Shown in pieces: positions 1 to 4,792 of a stretch of 5,821 nucleotides of DNA; the stretch's first letter is position 1, and every line of letters begins with the position of its first letter. A program made the position numbers and the translations under genes. Source of the stretch: Nitrososphaerales archaeon TH5895 (GTDB taxonomy: Archaea; Thermoproteota; Nitrososphaeria; Nitrososphaerales; Nitrososphaeraceae); contig JAATVS010000082.1 in the NCBI GenBank assembly GCA_014523695.1, forward strand, positions 1-5,821. Direction: 5' to 3'. The notes under the pieces are model-generated. The model was given only the letters and a program-made list of their open reading frames with translations, did no database searches and had not been told where the DNA came from.

Positions 1-4
1 CTCC

Positions 5-1141
5 TTAGTAGCCAGTAAACTCTTCAATTTTTATTCTTTCTTTTGAAATCTGTAGATCTTGTAGTAGAGTTTGCATAGCCTTTATCATACCAGGTGGGCC
101 ACACGTATAATAGATTGAATTGCCAAGGTCCTCATTACTAAGATATCTAGTTAACATTTCTTTGCTTATTCTTCCACGTTCTCCTTTCCATTCATTAGCA
201 GGAGATGAGGATTGTCCTTCTTCACTAATAGTGTATATAATGTCTAAGTTTTCATTAGCCTTTAACCATTCATCAAACTCTTCTTTGTAGAGGATATTGG
301 CCTCATCCCTATTAGAATCAAACATTATTATCTTTATTGGTAATTGCTTGTCCGTAGAATGTTTTATCATACTTCTAAATGGTGTTACCCCTATTCCTCC
401 TGACAGGAAAACTGCGGGCTTTGAATGATCTGTGTGTAATACAAATTTCCCTTCGGGTCCTCTTACCTTCACTTTGATGCCTTGTTCTAGTGATGAAAGT
501 CTTTTTTTGTAAGGGGTGTCTCTGATTCTTGTACTAATCATAATAAAATCTTCTGTTGGAGAAGAAGCAATTGTAAAATGTCTAACTGGCCCTTTAGGAT
601 CATTACTAACCCCACCTATATCGAAATAGGCGTACTGTCCTGCTGTATAATCCATGGATTTATTATTATTGTTATTTGCCCCTTCCTGCTCATTTTTCTT
701 GCTAAATGTGAAAGACATCATGTCAGTACCTTCAACCTTTTTTTTCTCCAGTAATCTAAGCTCAAAGGCAGAGGTTCCTCTTCCTACACTAACCTCTGGT
801 TTAACTTCATTTTCGCCTTGTGCAGCTGTTTTACTAATTAGAATGTCGTTGGCTTCCATTTTTACTTCATAAATTGATTGTGGAGTGTCTGCGGGAGGAT
901 TTGTCACCTCTCCTGTCCTTACATCAAATCTTGAACCGTGCCAAGGGCATTCAATTTCATACCCATCAAGGGTACCCTCCTCAAGAGGACCACCTTCATG
1001 TGAGCAAATTGAATCTATCGCATAAATCTTTCCATTAATCATTGATAAGACGATCTGCTTACCATTATGTTCTACTTTGAGAAGCCCTCCTTCGTTGAGG
1101 TCTTTTTTATTTGCAATCGTGATGTATCGATCGTCTGGCAT
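5..1141 (-). CDS. Rieske [2Fe-2S] domain fused to ferredoxin-NAD(P)H reductase-like module
   Basis: Predicted soluble electron-transfer flavoprotein of 378 residues, numbered here from the ATG at 1141. Residues 1-105 form a Rieske ferredoxin domain with the complete cluster ligands: C46-S-H48 and C65-P-W-H68. Residues about 125-235 are an FAD-binding barrel with the R187-H-F-T motif that usually grips the flavin. Residues about 240-378 are a NAD(P)-binding domain with GGIGVTP at 248-254, CGPPGM at 347-352 and the C-terminal EEFTGY. Such a chain would pass electrons from NAD(P)H through FAD to the Rieske cluster, or the reverse; the partner oxygenase or acceptor is not in the window. An asparagine run (residues 156-160) lies between the first two modules' conserved parts. 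An in-frame TTG at 1150 would add three residues, but ATG 1141 fits the TATA box at 1168-1180 as a leader of a few bases. The gene is intact, in contrast to its divergent neighbour. Domain assignment is firm; the physiological substrate is unknown. Confidence 0.93.
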   Translation of the reverse strand: MPDDRYITIANKKDLNEGGLLKVEHNGKQIVLSMINGKIYAIDSICSHEGGPLEEGTLDGYEIECPWHGSRFDVRTGEVTNPPADTPQSIYEVKMEANDILISKTAAQGENEVKPEVSVGRGTSAFELRLLEKKKVEGTDMMSFTFSKKNEQEGANNNNNKSMDYTAGQYAYFDIGGVSNDPKGPVRHFTIASSPTEDFIMISTRIRDTPYKKRLSSLEQGIKVKVRGPEGKFVLHTDHSKPAVFLSGGIGVTPFRSMIKHSTDKQLPIKIIMFDSNRDEANILYKEEFDEWLKANENLDIIYTISEEGQSSSPANEWKGERGRISKEMLTRYLSNEDLGNSIYYTCGPPGMIKAMQTLLQDLQISKERIKIEEFTGY

Positions 1142-1167
1142 TACATACAAGTGATTAAATAAAACTG

Positions 1168-1180
1168 GTTATATATAAAA
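1168..1180 (-). promoter_or_regulatory. TATA-box promoter of the Rieske-reductase gene
   Basis: Read on the minus strand this is TTTTATATATAAC, a near-ideal archaeal TATA box. Its centre (about 1174) lies about 33 bases before ATG 1141, so transcription should begin near 1148 and give a leader of only a few bases. No Shine-Dalgarno is visible. The box is palindromic at its core (TTATATATAA), so direction is set by the gene it precedes. Confidence 0.7.
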
Positions 1181-1195
1181 GAGTACGTCAATAAC

Positions 1196-1207
1196 CGATT
1201 TATATCT
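1196..1207 (+). promoter_or_regulatory. Divergent TATA-like element before the broken DM13 gene
   Basis: CGATTTATATCT contains a TATA-like core centred near 1202, about 28 bases before ATG 1231, the spacing expected for a leaderless archaeal transcript. It would drive plus-strand transcription into the small ORF at 1231 and the DM13 remnant. It lies about 25 bases from the opposing TATA box of the Rieske gene, so the two promoters are back to back and could share a regulator. Confidence 0.4.
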
Positions 1208-1230
1208 CTAGGTTAGGATTAAGACAAGTT

Positions 1231-1323
1231 ATGGCATTAAACAGCCGGCATCGAAAACTCAGGACGATTAAGCGGATCAACAATTATGAAGTATATCATT
1301 ACGCCATAAAAAACCTGATGTAG
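1231..1323 (+). CDS. Possible 30-residue basic ORF, or 5' end of the DM13 pseudogene
   Basis: ATG 1231 opens a 30-codon frame (start MALNSRHRKLRTIKRINN) rich in Arg, Lys and His, closed by TAG at 1321-1323. It is preceded at leaderless spacing by a TATA-like element. The same frame continues past the TAG through a short hydrophobic stretch (KLGIIAMLMI) directly into the DM13 remnant at 1342. It may therefore be the original N-terminus of that protein cut by a nonsense mutation, the basic-then-hydrophobic order resembling a membrane-anchored start. Alternatively it is an independent microprotein or chance. I do not recognise the sequence. Confidence 0.3.
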   Translation: MALNSRHRKLRTIKRINNYEVYHYAIKNLM

Positions 1324-1341
1324 AAATTAGGGATAATTGCA

Positions 1342-1737
1342 ATGCTGATGATTCAGCAATTTATGGCAATGAGTGAAGAAGAAAGAATCGAGGCTGGCAA
1401 TCAGATGGATGGACGAGAAAAGAATCAGATTATGCTTGAATTCGCAAGGATGAACACTAGTATCGATGAATCAATGGCCAGATTCATTAGTCATTATCAG
1501 AACAGCAAACTTCGCAAGCAGGAAACGAAACTAGCGACTTGTTATTAATTGGTTCGTTTGTTGGAGTTGGAGATGGTATACATGAATCACAAGACATTGC
1601 AAAAGTTATTTCTATAGAAGGGTGGAGTTAATGTACTGAGATTGGAGGATTTGGTAGTTACTAATGGACCCGATCTATTTGTATATCTCTCAACAGATAA
1701 AAGTGCATCGGATTTCATGAATTTGGGTAGGTTAAAG
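1342..1737 (+). pseudogene. Frameshifted, 3'-truncated DM13-domain protein gene
   Basis: Three pieces in two alternating frames join into one recognisable protein. Piece 1, from ATG 1342, is a helical acidic linker (FMAMSEEERIEAGNQMDGRE and on). At about 1485-1500 the coding frame moves by one; piece 2 (from 1491) reads TSDLLLIGSFVGVGDGIHES and continues to IAKVISIEG, the start of a DM13 domain. At the GGG of 1620-1622 one extra base throws it into a TAA at 1629; dropping it gives EGGVNVLRLEDLVVTNGPDL and FVYLSTDKSASDFMNLGRLK, a typical DM13 core. After about 1737 the expected remainder of the domain, including the family's conserved cysteine, is absent. DM13 domains are predicted redox/electron-transfer modules, usually exported or membrane-anchored. 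Two frameshifts plus loss of the 3' part mean no functional DM13 protein is made. Family call is strong; the exact 5' end is uncertain (1231 or 1342). Confidence 0.75.
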
Positions 1738-1930
1738 ACCAGTATGTTGGGATCTGAAGATTGTATTGGGTCATTGGTATTTGATCTTCATGTTTGTCCA
1801 TTATCATTTCTTCCAAACAGAACACTTCTAAGTCCCACACTTTATGTCGCATGAACTGATCTACTTTGTCCCAGCTGACCCACAGAGCAGAACAAAGTGG
1901 TACAGCGCAAACAACAGGATTATCTACCTT
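1715..1930 (-). pseudogene. Minus-strand ORF remnant of unknown family
   Basis: The minus strand is open for 71 codons between a TAG at 1931-1933 and a TGA at 1715-1717. The translation has a protein-like composition rich in Trp, Met and acidic residues, for example WVSWDKVDQFMRHKVWDLEV, followed by FCLEEMIMDKHEDQIPMTQY. No start codon lies near the upstream end (first ATG is inside, after DQF), so it looks like an internal or C-terminal fragment. It begins its protein-like part just where DM13 similarity stops on the other strand, suggesting that foreign or inverted DNA joins there. I cannot assign a family, and a chance open frame remains possible. Confidence 0.25.
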
Positions 1931-1950
1931 CTAGGCAATTAAATCACTTG

Positions 1951-1970
1951 ACAGAAGTAAATACTTCTGT
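1951..1970. repeat. Perfect 9-bp inverted repeat
   Basis: ACAGAAGTA and TACTTCTGT are exact reverse complements separated by two bases (AA). The near-perfect 20-bp dyad sits in non-coding DNA between gene remnants, ten bases from a second inverted repeat. It could be an operator-like dyad, a hairpin, or the end structure of a decayed mobile element. Confidence 0.6.
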
Positions 1971-1979
1971 TGGCAAAAT

Positions 1980-2012
1980 GTATAGCTTGTACTTTTTTTA
2001 TACAAGCTATGC
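1980..2012. repeat. 10-12 bp inverted repeat with T-rich loop
   Basis: ATAGCTTGTA (1982-1991) and TACAAGCTAT (2001-2010) are exact reverse complements around a nine-base loop containing seven T. One wobble pair (1981/2011) and one further pair (1980/2012) extend the stem to twelve. The T run lies in the loop and not after the stem, so it is not a standard terminator. It closely follows the dyad at 1951-1970. Confidence 0.6.
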
Positions 2013-2035
2013 TCTCTATGTTCCTTCCAAAATGA

Positions 2036-2635
2036 GTCAAGAAATACATTCTGAAGACAGGCAAAAAGAAAGGCATTCGTACTGATGTGTAAACTATCGA
2101 TAGATTGACAAAATCAGGACGCTACACTCTCCCTCTGCCATTTGTAACTCAAGGATTATATCGCAAACTGGCCAGACATTGGTTCATGCAAAAACACAAA
2201 CTGTTGGAGTTGGATAAAATTATTGAAGAAAGAATTAGGGTCTCTTAGACAAGAAGTTGAAATAGCAACCAATGTGAAACTGAACCCGCTCTACATAATA
2301 GATCCCAAAGATGAAATAGAATCTCTACGGTTGGACCACAAGAGTTATCAAATGCATTTTAGATCTGGCTATCGACGGACGGCAGCAGCTTAGAGCAAGC
2401 AACATACGATTGAAGCTAGAAGGCACTAAGAAATTTGAAAATATGTTACACGATAAAATCCAAGAACTAAAGATAGAACTAGGAGAATACTGCTTGAGAA
2501 AAAGAAGTTCTCGTGAACGAAATAGACACTCTACAATGTGTCTTAGGCCACCTGTTCAATCTGAAATCTGGTAGTGACGAAACACTAGATGGGCACTTTA
2601 GATACTTGAGCGAAGCCAATATCAGACTTACTTAA
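2036..2635 (+). pseudogene. Multiply frameshifted coiled-coil protein gene, family unknown
   Basis: A continuous protein-like reading exists only by changing frame three times. Segment A (2036-2246) reads VKKYILKTGKKKGIRTDV, meets TAA at 2090-2092, then TKSGRYTLPLPFVTQGLYRK and LARHWFMQKHKLLELDKI. Segment B (about 2222-2393, next frame) gives LKKELGSLRQEVEIATNVKL and NPLYIIDPKDEIESLRLDHK. Segment C (about 2359-2500, next frame) gives LDLAIDGRQQLRASNIRLKL and on to IQELKIELGEY. Segment D (about 2498-2635, next frame) gives EKEVLVNEIDTLQCVLGHLF and ends at TAA 2633-2635. Segments B-D are heptad-like and probably formed a coiled coil. Adjacent segments overlap exactly where one frame dies and the next begins, which is the signature of indel decay of one gene of at least 195 codons. 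The start was not found; it may lie upstream of 2036. I do not recognise the family. Confidence 0.6.
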
Positions 2636-2643
2636 TTATTTTC

Positions 2644-2653
2644 TCTTATATCA
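2644..2653 (+). promoter_or_regulatory. TATA-box promoter of the SemiSWEET gene
   Basis: TCTTATATCA holds the TATA-like core TTATAT at 2646-2651, about 28 bases before ATG 2677. The spacing predicts transcription starting within a few bases of the start codon. It lies immediately after the stop of the coiled-coil pseudogene, so the transporter has its own promoter. Confidence 0.55.
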
Positions 2654-2676
2654 GATGTTGTAGTCAATCAGTTGTG

Positions 2677-2970
2677 ATGGAAGATCTTGTTGCATGGGCT
2701 GATATCATAGGTACTGTTGCTGGTATACTTGTCTTATCATCATTCATACCTCAGCTAATCAAAGCTTATAAAACTAAAAAAATGTCCGATGTGTCTATTC
2801 ATTTGATGATTCTTATAGCAAGTGGAATGTTTCTATGGGTTATCTATGGTTTTATCAGATCAGATCCAGTCATAATTGGAACCAATGCTACAGGTTTTGC
2901 ACTAAACATTACTCTGTTGGTAATGAAGCTCAGATATGACAAGATGCATCGTAGTACAGTTAGAGCATAA
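2677..2970 (+). CDS. SemiSWEET-type (PQ-loop/MtN3) small sugar transporter
   Basis: A 97-residue integral membrane protein with the three transmembrane helices of one SemiSWEET unit: about residues 8-28, 40-60 and 64-83. The hallmark PQ-loop appears at P25-Q26 (SSFIPQLIKAYKTKKMSDVS), followed by the usual basic TKKMSDVS loop. W54 and N70 are 16 residues apart, matching the Trp-Asn pair that lines the sugar pocket in characterised bacterial SemiSWEETs. Family members work as dimers and let mono- or disaccharides pass along the gradient; the substrate here cannot be read from sequence. The length is typical. A GTG at 2674 would add one Met, but ATG 2677 fits the TATA box at 2646-2651 better. 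The next gene follows closely and may be co-transcribed. The gene is intact although flanked upstream by decayed genes. Confidence 0.88.
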   Translation: MEDLVAWADIIGTVAGILVLSSFIPQLIKAYKTKKMSDVSIHLMILIASGMFLWVIYGFIRSDPVIIGTNATGFALNITLLVMKLRYDKMHRSTVRA

Positions 2971-3029
2971 TCTTGCTGAACGGTAGCAGCACGTTAGTAT
3001 TTCTACAGCAGTTTGACTATCTAAATAGT

Positions 3030-3341
3030 ATGTTGAATATGATGTTAGCATCTAATTTGTATGCAATTATTAACAAACACATTATAGCGCTGGTTATCCT
3101 CATGGTCGGATTTATGATTAGTGAAACTGCTGTTGCGACAGCTGAAGAAAAACAAATGGATGAAAGTTTTAGTCAAAGCAATTTTACAGACAGAAATAAT
3201 ATAGGCGTAACTTGGTTGGAGACAAACAAGACAAAGCTTGACAATGCTCAAGTATTTAGTATTAGCGATGAAGATTTTTGGATGGTTTTTGAACCACTTC
3301 TTGAACAATCTATTAATGGATCTACAGTTTCATCCGAATAA
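3030..3341 (+). CDS. Small exported or membrane-anchored protein, function unknown
   Basis: From ATG 3030 the frame encodes 103 residues; an in-frame TTG at 2973, two bases after the transporter stop, would make 122. The N-terminal part contains one hydrophobic helix (NKHIIALVILMVGFMISETA, about residues 15-34) followed by AVATAEE, where A-x-A would suit signal peptidase. The rest is polar, acidic and Asn/Ser/Thr-rich with no cysteine, containing WLETNKTKLDN and DEDFWMVFEPLLEQ. This fits a secreted or tethered protein facing outward. I recognise no family. Its closeness to the SemiSWEET gene and the lack of a convincing promoter suggest co-transcription, but a role in transport is only a guess. 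The start is uncertain: ATGs at 3039 and 3042 are also in frame. Confidence 0.6.
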   Translation: MLNMMLASNLYAIINKHIIALVILMVGFMISETAVATAEEKQMDESFSQSNFTDRNNIGVTWLETNKTKLDNAQVFSISDEDFWMVFEPLLEQSINGSTVSSE

Positions 3342-3399
3342 ACTTCAATTGTGAAATATGTGGATAGGTTCAAATGTTTGCAATGAGAAGCTGTACTAG

Positions 3400-3708
3400 A
3401 TGTCATTTAGTGTTGTAAAAGCTGTGAAGAGTACACACAGACACCCCCTAAATAAATTATTTCATCTCATTGGATTGTCATTATACTTTTTTGCATTTTT
3501 TATATTCATATCATTTTTCATAGGTAATCATGATCAAAGTCCTATGTTTGGTTTAGCATTGTGGCTAACAGCAATTAATTTGTTTATTGTTGGCCATATG
3601 ATTGAAGATAATGTAAGAGCAATGACCGTAATCATACTCTTTAAGTATGTTAGATCCAAACTGGACGAAAATGGATTTAATAGAAGACTAATTCATGTCT
3701 CAAACTAA
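3400..3708 (+). CDS. DUF962/Mpo1-like small membrane protein
   Basis: A 102-residue protein with two transmembrane helices, about residues 22-42 and 48-66. Two spaced motifs resemble the DUF962/Mpo1 pattern: H15-P-L-N18-x3-H22-x2-G25 before helix 1, and G65-H66-x2-E69-x-N71-x2-A74 after helix 2. In yeast, Mpo1 is an iron-dependent dioxygenase acting on 2-hydroxy fatty acids and uses conserved histidines; H15, H22 and H66 could be the equivalents. Typical bacterial DUF962 proteins are longer and have more helices, so this would be a compact version, and the activity is not established for archaea. ATG 3400 is the only good start. It lies 58 bases after the previous stop with no clear TATA box at the right distance, so it may belong to the same transcript as the SemiSWEET gene. 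Other small two-helix membrane families remain possible. Confidence 0.55.
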   Translation: MSFSVVKAVKSTHRHPLNKLFHLIGLSLYFFAFFIFISFFIGNHDQSPMFGLALWLTAINLFIVGHMIEDNVRAMTVIILFKYVRSKLDENGFNRRLIHVSN

Positions 3709-3903
3709 TGGCCAATCCATCTGGCTCATAGTCTAATCTGAGTCTATGGTAGATTGTGCTAACCTCAAAGCCCTCCTAATTAAGTAACACCAATTTCGGC
3801 GAAACTCAAAGATATGATATGCATTTAATCTACATTAATGTATAACAAATCTCATTTGCCTAATGTCCTTATTAGCCACTGACTTGATTCTTCCACCAAT
3901 CAT
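3700..3903 (-). pseudogene. Possible degraded minus-strand ORF in the 3709-3911 gap
   Basis: From ATG 3903 the minus strand gives MIGGRIKSVANKDIRQMRFV and stops at TAA 3835-3837. The same frame continues with RLNAYHIFEFRRNWCYLIRR and ALRLAQSTIDSD to a TAG at 3733-3735, then a last short piece ending in the DUF962 gene. The composition is protein-like and rich in Arg and aromatic residues, but two stops interrupt it and no family is recognised. No other gene is seen in this gap, which also carries a perfect palindrome at 3831-3842 covering the first stop. Confidence 0.2.
3831..3842. repeat. Perfect 12-bp palindrome TACATTAATGTA
   Basis: An exact dyad with no spacer in AT-rich intergenic DNA, about 70 bases before the start of the CxxC small protein. 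It is the right size for a half-site dimer operator, but palindromes of this AT content also arise by chance. Confidence 0.4.
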
Positions 3904-3911
3904 CAATCCCA

Positions 3912-4097
3912 ATGAAAAAAATAAATCGTATACTCAAAACAATTGGAGTTAAGCAGAATGGACATTGCTTATCATGCAGAGACCGGATTACGCGTGATCA
4001 TAGTATCGTAAGTAGAGGACGTCCGAGACGCTACTACCCAAATATAAATCCATCAAACACAATACTATCTAGCTCATTGGCAATAGAATTTCTTTAG
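3912..4097 (+). CDS. Small CxxC (zinc-ribbon-like) protein, second half probably frameshifted
   Basis: The open frame from ATG 3912 encodes 61 residues. A basic start (MKKINRILKTIGVKQNGH) leads to C19-L-S-C22 and then RDRITRDHSIVSRGRPRRYY. This resembles small archaeal proteins where a CxxC knuckle, a 'SIVSRGRPRRYYH' segment and a later Cys together bind zinc. Here YY is followed by P43 and no second pair of Cys/His ligands appears. If one base is missing near the CCC at 4037-4039, the frame would restore YYH-K and end at TAG 4070-4072, right next to the convergent gene's stop at 4069; as read, the frame instead overruns that gene by 29 bases. I therefore suspect a frameshift (pseudogene or sequence error). 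No clear TATA box precedes it. Function unknown. Confidence 0.45.
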   Translation: MKKINRILKTIGVKQNGHCLSCRDRITRDHSIVSRGRPRRYYPNINPSNTILSSSLAIEFL

Positions 4098-4239
4098 CGT
4101 ACAGAAAATCGGTAGAATAATCTGCTCCTACAGGAATTACGAAGAATAATTGGAATAGAAACTTTAGCAGAAATATTATGATGACTATGGCAATAATAAC
4201 TAGGATTACGTATACTAATGTTCCAAGAACCATTTCCAT
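4069..4239 (-). CDS. Very hydrophobic 56-residue single-helix membrane protein
   Basis: Short complete minus-strand gene from ATG 4239 to TAG 4069-4071. Residues 4-34 are almost entirely hydrophobic: MVLGTLVYVILVIIAIVIII followed by FLLKFLFQLFFVI. One lysine (K26) sits inside, so this could be one long helix or a helix plus an amphipathic or re-entrant stretch. A polar tail follows: PVGADYSTDFLYAKEILLPMS. The composition and a sharp hydrophobic-to-polar boundary are hard to explain by chance, and proteins of this shape occur in ammonia-oxidising archaea, as I recall. A second in-frame ATG at 4233 lies about 26 bases from the centre of the TATA-like element at 4255-4264 and may be the real start, giving 54 residues. 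It converges on the CxxC gene. Function unknown. Confidence 0.6.
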   Translation of the reverse strand: MEMVLGTLVYVILVIIAIVIIIFLLKFLFQLFFVIPVGADYSTDFLYAKEILLPMS

Positions 4240-4254
4240 AAGATAGTCAACAAA

Positions 4255-4264
4255 CTATTTAACC
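4255..4264 (-). promoter_or_regulatory. TATA-like element of the small membrane protein gene
   Basis: On the minus strand this is GGTTAAATAG. Its centre (about 4259) is about 26 bases from ATG 4233 and 20 from ATG 4239, so with normal archaeal spacing it favours the second ATG as a leaderless start. Confidence 0.4.
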
Positions 4265-4376
4265 TGATTTATTGTTGGTTCCATCCACTAGTATCAGAGA
4301 ATCAATAGAGGATTTGAAGTCGATATTAATGTAGAATACTGCTATATAGTACTGATTCAGTCAAGACCAATACATT

Positions 4377-4388
4377 AGTTATATATCA
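4377..4388 (+). promoter_or_regulatory. TATA-box promoter of the TRAM gene
   Basis: TAGTTATATATC contains a strong TATA core at 4380-4387, about 32 bases before ATG 4416. Expected transcription start is near 4409, giving a leader of a few bases. The stretch 4265-4376 between this and the preceding divergent gene shows only short broken frames. Confidence 0.6.
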
Positions 4389-4415
4389 TGAAACATAATC
4401 TTTTATTGGTTGTTA

Positions 4416-4678
4416 ATGAGTGAAGAGCGGAGGACTGAGAGTTCTAGAAGACCAACTGGCAGTAATTTTTCAAAAACAGTAGAAATAGGAGAAGAGTATA
4501 CAGGAGACATTACCGACACAGGCAGAGATGGGGAGGGTGTTGCGAGAATAGGAGGTCTGATAACTTTTGTGAATAATGCAAAAGTAGGGGACAGAAATAT
4601 AAAGATTAAGATTAATTCGGTGGTAGAAGTAGATTTGCTACTGCAGAGGTAGTAGCAGGTTCGACAGATACGACTTAG
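4416..4678 (+). pseudogene. TRAM-domain protein gene with a single frameshift near its 3' end
   Basis: From ATG 4416 (a TTG at 4410 is also in frame but less likely) the frame reads a polar Arg/Ser-rich leader of about 20 residues, then the TRAM core: VEIGEEYTGDITDTGRDGEG, VARIGGLITFVNNAKVGDR and IKIKINSV. At about 4620-4622 one base is missing. As read, the frame goes to VEVDLLLQR and stops at TAG 4650-4652. In the next frame GRSRFATAEVVAGSTDTT follows to TAG 4676-4678, which is exactly the expected end of a TRAM domain (restored: INSVGRSRFATAEVV). TRAM is a small RNA-binding beta-barrel; stand-alone archaeal copies are thought to act as RNA chaperones, and several paralogues per genome are common in this group. 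The truncated product would lack the last strand of the barrel. The strong promoter suggests either recent inactivation or a base-calling error. Confidence 0.8.
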
Positions 4679-4792
4679 GTCTTTGTTATCTCAGACTAAC
4701 CCAATTAAAAAATAAGTAGTTTCTAATAGCAATATAACTCGTATCTAGTAATATCCCATGGCGCTCATAAAGTACTACTAAATAGTATTGAA

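Noticed and set aside
654..872. Open plus-strand frame of 72 codons inside the Rieske-reductase gene
   Set aside because: It is antisense to an intact, well-recognised protein, rich in Ser/Leu/Phe as expected for a shadow, and has no promoter.
1617..1626. Programmed frameshift at GAAGGGTGG in the DM13 gene
   Set aside because: No stimulatory structure is evident, and the gene carries another frameshift and lacks its 3' end, so decay or error explains it better.
1740..2635. Intact insertion sequence
   Set aside because: No terminal inverted repeat pair with target duplication and no transposase motif was recognised; the two local hairpins lie side by side and do not bracket a gene.
3045..3308. 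Open minus-strand frame of 87 codons
   Set aside because: Antisense to the small exported protein gene, with no TATA box and no domain-like features.
4262..4331. Short plus-strand frame reading LVPSTSIRESIEDLKSILM, resembling an antitoxin start
   Set aside because: Only about 21 codons between stops, no good start codon and no partner toxin gene next to it.
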